DNA of 64,000 nt from CBDCUW01 sp963734865 (GTDB lineage Bacteria; Planctomycetota; Planctomycetia; Pirellulales; Pirellulaceae): assembly GCA_963734865.1 (NCBI GenBank), contig CAVTIV010000022.1, positions 62,001 through 126,000 on the forward strand, in the 5' to 3' direction. Numbering within the stretch: position 1 is the stretch's first letter; the number at the start of each line of letters is the position of its first letter. Under the pieces are notes generated by a model that saw nothing but the letters and a program-made list of their open reading frames with translations, ran no database searches and was not told where the DNA came from. A program made the translations under genes and the position numbers. This document shows positions 1-8,499 of this stretch, piece by piece.

Positions 1-54
1 CCCCTCGGGACTCTCCGGGGTCCAAACCGCACATCATTCTGCACGGACGGCGAT

Positions 55-1461
55 TCAGCGCAGCGCTTTCAAAAGGATCAGCGCGCTGCCCGTGTAGGGG
101 GCCGTGATCGCAACGGTTGCCCCACCGGTTAACATCGGCTGCTTTACTATCTCCCCATTGCGAGGGTTGATCCATTGCGGCTCATGGTTGCCGGGCGAAT
201 CAGCCAGATTGATCATCACTTCTCCACCGCGGGGCACGTAGACCAGGTACGCCCGACCTCGGTCGGCCAAGCAGTATCCGCTCGACGCGACAGCGCCGTT
301 CGGCTTCATCGCGGCCAGATCGAGTTGCTCGCTTAGCCAGCGACTTAGCCCCATCGCTTGACGAATCGGCTGCCATTGATCGTCCTTTCGGTCTGTCAAA
401 CCCCAGTCAAGAACCATCGGATGATTGCCGCGCAGAAAGTTCTTCCACACGAATGCCGGGTCTCGACAGTCTGGCTTGATGTGATCCGTATCGTGTATCA
501 CAACCTTGGCAGCGTCTGCCGCTGGCGGATCGTTCAGATACTCTCGATCACCGATGCCCGAAAGCCCGACGGCTTCGGCACTGGATGCCAGCAGCTGTTC
601 GTTCGTCAACCCTCCGCCGCACCCGCTGAGCACCACGGGATGCCGCTTGCGAATGCCACGTTCGTAGCGACCAATGACACCAATGATGTGCTCGTGCCAT
701 TGGATCGAGCCGAGACTTTCGTTTGAGATCTCGTAGAGGACGTTGTCCAAATCGTTAACGGCATCGATCACCTTGCGCACATACGCTTCCTGAATCGCCA
801 GCAGAGCGGCGTCCCCCAGCGTGTGCGACGCCGCTCCGCGACCATTGCCGCCGCGATCACCGTCGATACCATTGATGTTGTTTGCCTTGTTGTAGACGTT
901 GCCGAACCAGGGATTCGCGCCATTCTTCTTGCTGATGCGATGGCTCCAGCCCTGAAAGAGCATGACCATCACGTAGACGCCGCGCTCGCCTGCGGAGATC
1001 GTCCGCTCCCGGAGTCTTTGGAAGTACGTCTCGTTGAATTGGTCCAAATCGAACTTCAGTCTTCCATCAAGAGCTCGACCTGGCCCGGTGCGGACAAACG
1101 GCATCGGCGTCGCGACAACATCCTTTGGTGACTTGTCGGTTCGAGTGTGCTCCACGCACCACATCCGAATCAGATTGTGCCCGTGCCGCGATAACAGGTC
1201 GAGATAAGCTTCGAAGTCGAACGCGATCTTCTTATCCCAGGCATCGTCCTGAAGTTCCCATCCAAGGTGGGAACCGGTCAGGTAAATCGCCCGGTCGCTT
1301 TCGTCCGTGAAGTATCGCCCGTTTGTTGGATGCACCCGGAGGGAGCCACGAATCCGCCTCGGTGACTTTCCCTCGTTCGCGTCCGAGCCGAGGGCAATAT
1401 CGCGTGCAGTGAACAGACCAGCGCCCGCGATCGCTCGCTGGATGAAAGACCGCCTTTTCAT
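55..1461 (-). CDS. Exported glycoside-hydrolase-like protein (TIM barrel plus putative collagen-binding-type C-terminal domain)
   Basis: About 468 residues. I chose the ATG at 1461 because it gives MKRRSFIQRAIAGAG, a twin-arginine-like export signal, with a GGGAAG Shine-Dalgarno-like stretch just upstream; the frame stays open upstream, but that extension looks non-coding. The N-terminal half resembles clan-A (beta/alpha)8 glycosidases: the barrel start LTGSHLGWELQDD, then NLIRMWCVEH, and an EISNES strand end where an N-E acid/base pair is expected. A DTDH motif and WKNFLRGNHPM follow, as in planctomycete DUF4038/DUF6298-like proteins. The C-terminal roughly 90 residues (YCLADRGRAYLVYVPRGG, then an NPRNGE turn) match the putative collagen-binding domain that often closes these proteins. 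No obvious nucleophile Glu is seen at the expected VLDWG position, so catalysis is uncertain. Probably periplasmic or secreted; substrate unknown. Confidence 0.8.
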   Translation of the reverse strand: MKRRSFIQRAIAGAGLFTARDIALGSDANEGKSPRRIRGSLRVHPTNGRYFTDESDRAIYLTGSHLGWELQDDAWDKKIAFDFEAYLDLLSRHGHNLIRMWCVEHTRTDKSPKDVVATPMPFVRTGPGRALDGRLKFDLDQFNETYFQRLRERTISAGERGVYVMVMLFQGWSHRISKKNGANPWFGNVYNKANNINGIDGDRGGNGRGAASHTLGDAALLAIQEAYVRKVIDAVNDLDNVLYEISNESLGSIQWHEHIIGVIGRYERGIRKRHPVVLSGCGGGLTNEQLLASSAEAVGLSGIGDREYLNDPPAADAAKVVIHDTDHIKPDCRDPAFVWKNFLRGNHPMVLDWGLTDRKDDQWQPIRQAMGLSRWLSEQLDLAAMKPNGAVASSGYCLADRGRAYLVYVPRGGEVMINLADSPGNHEPQWINPRNGEIVKQPMLTGGATVAITAPYTGSALILLKALR

Positions 1462-1610
1462 GTCGCTTCCCTGTTGAGCACCGCTCTGTTGATCATAAAG
1501 TGCCAGGCAGCATTTGCAAACTATTCTCGCAAGCGTTCGACCGCGCTCATAGCTCGGTAGCAATCCTACGGTCTGCTTCCGATCTATCAACGCTATCTGG
1601 ATAGGGTAGT

Positions 1611-1877
1611 TTGAAGCGAAACCCAACGTTCAATATTGGATATTGGATCAACGGTCATCCGGTGCTGACGAAGACTGCGACGGCCACAGCACCCTGGCTG
1701 ATGCTTCAATCGAACGGTTTGGCGATCAATCGATTCCGGAATCTCGCGCTATCGGGCTCACCCGATGTGCCGAACGAAGTGTCATGGATCGGCGCAAAGA
1801 ATCGACAGGGCGATGACACACGCTTCGGTTTGGTCGTCGTCGAGATGCATGTCCGTTCGGCCGAACTTCCTGGTTGA
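1611..1877 (+). pseudogene. Short fragment resembling the end of a DUF1583-type planctomycete protein
   Basis: An 88-codon open stretch containing APWLMLQSNG, RFRNLALSGSPDVPNEVSWI. This 'APWL..., R.L.ltGsP.vPdEv.l' pattern is reminiscent of DUF1583-type modules of large planctomycete exported proteins. There is no proper N-terminus, no signal peptide and no continuation, so it would be a remnant. The assignment rests on pattern memory only. The alternative is a chance frame. Confidence 0.3.
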
Positions 1878-1941
1878 CATTTGCTCGCAGCCTCGTTTTT
1901 TGTCGCGTTTGGTGCTCGGCTGAGTTCTTTGACCCAACGCG

Positions 1942-2310
1942 ACAAGATTGGGCATCACGACTATCTCGCTGGATGTAGCTGCCTAGATGTGCTGCTCCGC
2001 AAGACCTCAGGAATCGAAACCGTCTTGGTCAGAGACGGCTGGCCCGAAGATGAGGGCGTTTTTGATGATGCCAGCGCTGTCGTTTTTTACACCGATGGTG
2101 GCGGCAAGCAAGCATTTCTAAGCTCGCCGGAGCGGATCGCAAAAATCCAATCATTGGTGGATGCTAAAGTTGGCCTCGTGATGATCCACCAGGCAGTCGA
2201 CATTCCTGACGAATTTGGTCAGCAAGCGAAAAGTTGGATCGGCGGGATCTACCGTGACGGTAAATCAGGGCGTGGTCACTGGGACAGCAACCACGCTCTT
2301 TTTCCTAGTG
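1942..2310 (+). pseudogene. Truncated ThuA-domain (trehalose-utilisation-like) protein
   Basis: In-frame translation reads HDYLAGCSCLDVLLRKTSG, VLVRDGWPEDEGVFDDAS, VVFYTDGGG, VGLVMIHQAVDIPDEF, SWIGGIYRDGKSGRGHWDS. This is the class-I-glutamine-amidotransferase-like core of ThuA proteins, common in planctomycete sugar-catabolic loci. It starts without the usual N-terminal strand and signal sequence and stops being ThuA-like just after the GHWDSNH segment, where the HP-x-TRGV part should follow. About the last third of the family is missing, and the palindromic repeat element at 2371-2599 begins shortly after the break. Probably non-functional. Confidence 0.65.
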
Positions 2311-2370
2311 TCTGTCCTGCGCGTTCGCAAATGCGCTGACCCCGATCGGGCTGTTAAGAAAAGGAAAGCC

Positions 2371-2599
2371 GCGAAGCGGTGGCAGGTGATAGCCTGGGGT
2401 GAGCCAACGAGCGTTAGCGAGGCTGGTGGAACCCCAGGAATACGATACGCATTCAAAACACCTTCCCGGCGGCGATTTGGCGGCGACGCCGCCAAATCGC
2501 CGCCGGGAATTCCCGGTTTCGCTTGACCTTCCTGGGGCTGCGAAATGCTCGCCGAAACGAGCATTGCTTGCCCCAGGCTATCACCTGCCACTGCTTCGC
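2371..2599. repeat. 229-bp inverted-repeat element (non-autonomous, REP/MITE-like)
   Basis: The outer arms are 29 bp: 2371-2399 (GCGAAGCGGTGGCAGGTGAT...) and 2571-2599 are reverse complements with one mismatch. Inside lie shorter GC-rich hairpins (CGAGCGTTAGCGAGGC, and GCTCGCCGAAACGAGC at 2548-2563) and a 43-bp near-perfect palindrome at 2465-2507. It contains no convincing coding frame. It resembles the palindromic repeats scattered through Rhodopirellula-type genomes. Mobilisation in trans by a RAYT such as the one at 16313-17383 is inference. Confidence 0.7.
2465..2507. repeat. 43-bp near-perfect palindrome inside the repeat element
   Basis: The sequence begins CCCGGCGGCGATTTGGCGGC and ends with its exact reverse complement, with a single unpaired base at the centre. 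It could form a cruciform or a very stable RNA hairpin. There is no T-tract, so it is not a standard intrinsic terminator. Confidence 0.8.
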
Positions 2600-2775
2600 A
2601 GTTATCAGGCAGTCACGGGTCGGTCGCGGGAAACGCTCTGACTCCGTTTGTGCGGTTGAACCGGCACGACTTCAGGCAATCGCGGCCGAAGTTAAGAGGG
2701 ATTCCGCCAAATAGCCTACAATACGAAGCCTGTTGTCAGTGATTGGCTAATCGGCGAGTGGGCTCGCGCAATTCA

Positions 2776-5299
2776 ATGTTGAAATCCAAACGGAATGTAC
2801 TTGTGAAACACTGTCACCTAATCCTTTGTGCATCTCTGGCAATCATCCCAGCGCTCACCAAGGCTTCGGACAGCGCCGAGCCGATAGATTCGCCGGCAGG
2901 CATCGCCTTCTTCGAATCGAAGATTCGACCGGTGCTGGTCGAACAATGTTATGAGTGCCACTCGGCCCAAGCGGGAGTGTCAGAGGGTGAACTCCAGCTA
3001 GACTCTCGCAAGTCAACTCGCAAGGGCGGTGATCGGGGACCGGCTGTGGTTCCCGGCGATCCTCAGGCAAGCTGGTTGTTGGTAGCGATGTCGCATGCGG
3101 ACAGCGATTTGAAAATGCCCCCAAAGCGGAAGCGGCTGCCCGATGCAACCCTCGACAATTTCAAGAAATGGATTGAGATTGGAGCGCCGGATCCGCGAGC
3201 GGACAATCCGTTGCAAGACAAAGAAGCTTGGGAGAAGGCCAGAGGTGACTTCTGGGCCTATCAGCCTCCGCGTCTATCGGAGCCGCCGCCGGTGACAGAT
3301 GTCGCCTGGCCTAAGAAAACGCTCGACTACTTCATTCTCGCCAAACTCGAGCAGCATGAACTGAGCCCTTCGCCCGATACTGCAGCCGCAAGTGTTGTTG
3401 CGGCGACTGCGTTTCGATTTGGTAGGTTTGCCACCTTCACCGGAGAACCTGATTCGCTTTCAAAGCCGTATCGACGCTGATGGTTTGGACGCCGCGCTGG
3501 TTGCGGAAGTTGACGAACTGCTGGCGTCATCGGAGTTCGGAGAACGCTGGGGACGGCACTGGCTGGATGTGGCGAGGTTCGCCGAGTCGAGCGGCACAGA
3601 GGCGAATATCTCTTTCCCCTATGCGTGGCGATATCGCGACTACGTGATCGACTGCGTGAACAACGACGTTCCCTTTGATCGCTTTCTCCTCGAACAGATT
3701 GCCGGTGATCTGCTACCTTACCAGAACGATGCCGAAAGGGCGCGCTTGCTGGTTGCCACCGGTTTCCTGGCCTTGGGCCGTAAAAACTTGGACGCTGTCG
3801 ATCAACGGCAATTCCAAGCGGACGTCATCGATGAACAGATCGATACCGTGACCCGAGCGGTGATCGCGAACTCTGTGGCTTGTGCCCGCTGTCACGATCA
3901 TAAATTTGATCCGTTCTCAATGACGGATTACTACGCGCTGGCTGGGATCTTCGCGAGCACCAAGACATTTTTTGGTACCGCCGTTTCGCCCTCCAACCGC
4001 ATCGGTGGCGATCCCTTACTGCTCCCGAAGATCGAGGGACAGAAGATCCTGCACCCTTCGCTTCCCGTGAAGCGAGTCCAAGCGTTGAAGTCCCAACTTG
4101 CCAAACTACGGGTCGAAAAGGCAGAGATGGATGAGGCTCTTCAAGCGGTGTTCAGCGGCAAAAAGCCGGCAAAGACGTATACATTGCGGGACGCGCTTCG
4201 CGTTTTTTGGCAAAGTGGAGGAGTGGAAGGTGAACTTGAAAAAGTCTCTGATTCCGGCGAAGCCCTACCGCTGGCCATGGGAGTCCTCGATGCAGATCAA
4301 ATCGTCGACGCACCTCTGCTGGAACGCGGCGATATCAACAAACCCGGAAAGATGGTTTCGCGAACTTTCCCACAACCGCTTTGGATTGATGATCAACTGG
4401 AAATGCCCGACGACCAAAGTGGTCGGCTGCAGTTAGCTCGCTGGCTGACCCATGCTAAGCATCCGCTGACGGCGCGGGTGATCGTCAACCGCGTCTGGCA
4501 TCACATGTTTGGCACTGGAATCGTCGCGACGGTCGATAACTTCGGTTCCACTGGCGAACAGCCGAGTCATCCAGAACTGCTCGATAACCTGGCCGCGCGG
4601 TTCATGCGGGATGGCTGGTCGATCAAGCAGTTGGTGCGAGAAATCGCGCTCAGTCGCACCTATCGACAATCCTCGGCTTTTCGAGACGCTGCATTTCATC
4701 ACGATCCTGACAATCGATTCCTGTGGCGCGTATCTCAACGCCGGTTGGAAGCAGAATGCATTCGCGACGCCATGCTGGTCGCATCAGCAGAGCTCGATCT
4801 GGATCGTCCCATCGGATCGCTGGTCGGACGCGTAATCGGAGACAAGCCGATTTCGCTCATCGGCCTCGATAAACGCCTGCCCACGGACCTGGATGGTTCC
4901 CTCCATCGTTCCATCTACCTGCCCGTGATACGCGATCGCCTCCCGGACGTCCTCGATCTGTTTGACTTTGCCGAACCGACCCTGGTCACCGGCAAACGCG
5001 AAACGACAAATGTCCCGATACAATCGCTTTATCTGCTCAACAGTACTTTCGTCCTGGATCGCTCCGCTGGGTTGGCAGCAAGACTGATCAAAGAAGAAGA
5101 TACGAACGAACAGCGGATACGCAATGCTTTCCTGATCTGCTTCGGCCGCCACCCGGAACAGATGGAAATGGAACGTTCCCTTCAGTTTTTAAGTACCACG
5201 AAACCATCGGTAGGCCAATCAACGGATGCTATACCAACGGAGCTACTCAGTTTCTGTCAGGCGCTGCTATGTACGGCCGAGTTTCGCAATCTCGACTAA
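2776..5299 (+). CDS. Planctomycete cytochrome c / DUF1549 / DUF1553 (PSCyt1-PSCyt2-PSD1) protein, one frameshift
   Basis: About 840 codons. ATG 2776 gives a signal peptide (KHCHLILCASLAIIPALTKA). The first domain carries the haem-binding CYECHS (CxxCH) motif and the PPKRKRLPD segment with an upstream methionine-ligand region, as in planctomycete cytochrome C (PSCyt1). Next is DUF1549 (GERWGRHWLDVARFAES, then ARCHDHKFDP, a second CxxCH), a short alpha-helical linker, then DUF1553 (ARWLTHAKHPLTARVIVNR, NFGSTGEQPSHPELLD, RQSSAFR). Reading passes from one frame to the next at about 3385-3392, consistent with one extra base; 'LVPS..VLLRRLRFDLVGLPP' is continuous across it. The usual C-terminal arrangement is intact. 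Family proteins are exported, probably periplasmic, and almost always precede a DUF1501 gene, as here (72-bp gap). Biochemical role unknown. Confidence 0.85.
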
Positions 5300-5371
5300 C
5301 CAGACCGTGTCCGTCAAAGAATCAAATCGCTCCACTTAGGATTGAACAACCAACCCTTGGATACCAAGTAG

Positions 5372-6802
5372 ATGTTAGACGCTTCAACAATCGGTGACGC
5401 CGAATCTCTGTCTCGTAGAACCCTGTTGAAATCCGCGGCTTCGGGATTCGGTTACCTCGCATTCGCGAGCTTAGCGCATCAGGCATCGGCGCGTGAATCC
5501 GTAGCAGGCGCGTCTCTACTCGCCGCGCAGCCGACACATTTCCCTGCGCGCGCTAAACGCGTCATCTTCCTGTGCATGAACGGCGGGCCTTCCCATATGG
5601 ACCTGTTCGATTACAAGCCGGCACTAGAGCGAGACGCGTCGAAGGGAGCCCAATCTCAGCTGATGCCATCGCCTTTTCGATTCGCGCAGTACGGCGAGTC
5701 AGGTGCGTGGGTCTCCGAGGCCTGTCCAAAACTTGCTCAAAACGTCGATGACATCTGCTTTATCCACAGTATGCATACCGACCTGCCCAACCACTCGCAG
5801 GCCTTCATTCAGATGCACACCGGCAGTTTTCAGTTCGCTCGCCCTTCCATTGGTGCCTGGTCGCTTTATGGGTTGGGAACCGAGAACACCAACCTTCCCG
5901 GATTCATCACAATCAATCCTCCTGCCGATAACGGCGGTGCCGCGAATTATGGCAGCGCTTTCTTGCCGGCCATTTTCCAAGGCACGAAGATTGGCACAAA
6001 CCAGATTCCTGGCTTCTACGCCGCGTTTCTTGGGATTGACCAAGAACCGGGGCCGCCTCTGAAGAATATGGAGAATTCGCGGTTGTCATCGGCCCAGCAA
6101 CGCAGTCAGCTCGATCTGATTCGCGATTTCAACACCCGCAAGCTGCAACGCGACGTATTCAATCCGGAAATTGAAGGAGCAATTGAATCTTTCGAGCTCG
6201 CCTTTCGAATGCAAGACGAGATTCCCGAACTGCTCGACTTGAGTTCCGAATCGGAATCAATGTTTAAGCTCTACGGAGTTGGAAATGGCCTGGCGACCGA
6301 TCGTTTTGGTCGACAGTGCCTGCTCGCCCGCCGCCTCGCGGAGGCAGGAGTTCGATTCATCGAAATTACGTCACCGGTTGGCTGGGATCATCACTTCATG
6401 CTCAAGGATAAACTGGCGGAGAGTTGTCGTGCGACGGACCAACCGGTCGCCGCATTGCTGAGCGACCTTAAACAGCGCGGGATGCTCGACGATACACTTG
6501 TCGTTTGGGCGGGAGAGTTCGGCCGAACACCCTATGCGCAAAGCGGTACTGGACGCGATCACAACAACAAAGGCTATACGATTTGGATGGCCGGCGGTGG
6601 CGTTAAGCGGGGACTCTGTTTCGGAGCGACTGATGAGCATGGGTATCAAGCGATCGAGAATCCCGTCCACATTCATGACTGGCATGCAACACTTTTGAAT
6701 CTTCTCGGCCTCGATCATAAGAGACTGGTTTTCAACTACGCCGGACGCGATTTCCGTCTCACCGACGTCTACGGTCGAGTCGTCAACGAGATCCTCGCCT
6801 GA
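5372..6802 (+). CDS. DUF1501 (sulfatase/alkaline-phosphatase-fold) Tat-exported protein
   Basis: 476 codons, the normal length for the family. The N-terminus SRRTLLKSAASGFGYLAFAS is a twin-arginine signal with a hydrophobic core. Family motifs: VIFLCMNGGPSHMDLFDYKP near the start of the mature domain, ARRLAEAGVRFIEI, WDHH, VVWAGEFGRTP, GRDHNNKGYTIWMAGGGVKRG, and HDWHATLLNLLGLDH near the C-terminus. Asp/His residues in these motifs are where metals would bind in the alkaline-phosphatase superfamily. It follows the PSCyt/PSD1 gene on the same strand, the standard planctomycete pairing; the two probably form one exported system. Activity not established. No frameshift is seen here, unlike its neighbour. 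Confidence 0.9.
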   Translation: MLDASTIGDAESLSRRTLLKSAASGFGYLAFASLAHQASARESVAGASLLAAQPTHFPARAKRVIFLCMNGGPSHMDLFDYKPALERDASKGAQSQLMPSPFRFAQYGESGAWVSEACPKLAQNVDDICFIHSMHTDLPNHSQAFIQMHTGSFQFARPSIGAWSLYGLGTENTNLPGFITINPPADNGGAANYGSAFLPAIFQGTKIGTNQIPGFYAAFLGIDQEPGPPLKNMENSRLSSAQQRSQLDLIRDFNTRKLQRDVFNPEIEGAIESFELAFRMQDEIPELLDLSSESESMFKLYGVGNGLATDRFGRQCLLARRLAEAGVRFIEITSPVGWDHHFMLKDKLAESCRATDQPVAALLSDLKQRGMLDDTLVVWAGEFGRTPYAQSGTGRDHNNKGYTIWMAGGGVKRGLCFGATDEHGYQAIENPVHIHDWHATLLNLLGLDHKRLVFNYAGRDFRLTDVYGRVVNEILA

Positions 6803-7327
6803 ATCCGGACGAACCACAGTAAAAAGACAACTTTTTGCAACTTCTGTATCTGTTGATTGCCGAAAAGACGAATGAAGTGGATGAAGCATTGTGTAGCAGA
6901 TCGATGAGTCGCCATGTAGGTCGGTCATGTCAATTTGAGACGATTGCGTGACTGGTGCGGGTGCGCGAAAACCGACCTACCAATTGCGTTTGGCTCATCA
7001 TTTGCTTGGATGTGGCTGTACCTTTTTGACGTGAAGAAAGGGGGGCCAGCTTTCCTAATGATTTTCCGACCTCGCAGCATGGAACGCATGGAAAGTCATT
7101 CGCAGAAGGCGGTAACGCGGGCACGCAATTTTTTGCCGACAACGCAATCTGTTGCCGACGCTGCTGTGTCGCGTTTGGTGGCGGCCGCAAGCGAACCGGA
7201 ATGCCGGCCAGCCCAAATTCTCCCCGTTCTGTCGTCAAGGGAACCCGGGGCACCTGAAGCCTTCCATTTTCTCAAGCAACCCACCATTTCCGTCAAGTCA
7301 TCCGGGCCACGACCCGGGAGGCAAACG
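6803..7327. other. 525-bp intergenic region upstream of the efflux operon
   Basis: No convincing gene. A frame is open through part of it and runs into the adaptor gene, but the codon pattern and product look random. A good ribosome-binding site (GGGAGG) sits at its very end, 6 nt before ATG 7328. The operon promoter and any regulator site should lie here; I could not identify either. Confidence 0.5.
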
Positions 7328-8487
7328 ATGAGCACCAACACTATGAAAGTCTCGCCAATCACAGCCATCATCCTGGCGTCGTTTTCCCTCTGTCTCCCCG
7401 CTTGCGACAAACTCGAGGCGGAGTCCAACGAGACGCAGCACATCGAGCTGCGGCAATACGCCGAGGCAGGAGCACGCCGAGGAGGGGCACAAGATCGTGG
7501 TCACCAGCCCTGTCAAAAAGGACGTCATCAGCACCCAGCAATACGTCTGCCAGATCCACTCGCGCCGCCACATCGAGGTCCGTGCCCTGGAGGGCGGGTA
7601 TCTCGAGGAGATCCCGGTCAAGGAGGGCCAGGCGGTGAAGCAGGGCGATTTGATGTTCAAGATCCTCCCAACGCTTTATCAGGCCAAGCTGGACACCGAG
7701 ATGGCCGAGGCCCAGTTGGCGCAAATTGAGTTCAACAACACCCAGAAGTTGTTCGAGAAGAACGTGGTCTCGAAGCAGGAGGTGGCATTGGCTCAGGCCA
7801 AACTGGCCAAGGCCCAGGCCAAGGTGAAGCTGGCGCAGGCCGAATTGAACTTCACCGACGTCAAAGCACCTTTCGACGGCATCATCGACCGCTTGCACAA
7901 CCAGCAGGGTAGCTTGATCGAGGAGGGGGACATCCTCACGACCTTGTCGGATAACAGCGTGATGTGGGTTTACTTCAACGTGCCCGAGGCCCGCTACCTC
8001 GAATACAAGGCCGACCTGGATCAGGATGCCGACGATCTTGCAGATCGAACTGGTGCTGGCGAACGACAGCACGTTTCAGCAACGCGGCAAGATCGGTGCG
8101 ATCGAGGCCGATTTCAACAACGAGACCGGGAACATCGCCTTCCGGGCGGATTTCCCGAACCCGAACGGCCTGCTGCGTCACGGTCAGACCGGCACCGTGT
8201 TGATCCACCGCGTCTTGAAGAACGCCATCGTCATCCCTCAGCGGGCGACGTTCGAGATTCTCGCCAAGCGGTACGCCTACGTCGTCGGAGAGGATGACGT
8301 GGTGCACCAGCGCGAGATCGTCATCCAGAACGAAATGGACGACATCTTTGTGATCGAAGAAGGCCTTGAAGAAGGAGAAAAGATCGTTCTCGAGGGGATC
8401 CGGCAGGTTCGTGACGGCGAGAAGGTGGAATACGAGTTCCGTGACCCGGACGAGGTTCTCGGCCATCTGAAATACCAGGCAGAATAG
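7328..8487 (+). CDS. RND efflux periplasmic adaptor (membrane fusion, HlyD/AcrA family), two frameshifts
   Basis: About 386 codons. ATG 7328 is preceded by GGGAGG. The N-terminus MSTNTMKVSPITAIILASFS followed by LPAC is a lipoprotein signal (lipobox Cys). Then come the lipoyl/barrel half (GGYLEEIPVKEGQAVKQGD), an alpha-hairpin (LFEKNVVSKQEVALAQAKLA), the second lipoyl half (VKAPFDGIIDR), the beta-barrel (FRADFPNPNGLLRHGQTGTV) and the membrane-proximal domain. The frame changes at about 7465-7497 and again at about 8018-8030, each +1. The domains are otherwise complete. Stop 8487 is 12 nt before the pump start, so this is the first gene of a tripartite operon. As sequenced, it would make a roughly 60-residue peptide. 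Confidence 0.85.
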
Positions 8488-8499
8488 GAACCATCATCC

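Noticed and set aside
2465..2507. Long hairpin as an intrinsic terminator
   Set aside because: No U-tract on either side and the neighbouring gene is already a fragment; better explained as part of the repeat element.
6935..7327. Upstream extension of the adaptor gene's open frame
   Set aside because: Product looks random, and the GGGAGG site and lipoprotein signal place the start at 7328.
7368..8072. A 234-codon minus-strand frame opposite the adaptor gene
   Set aside because: The sense strand encodes the complete adaptor domains; the antisense product has no recognisable motif.
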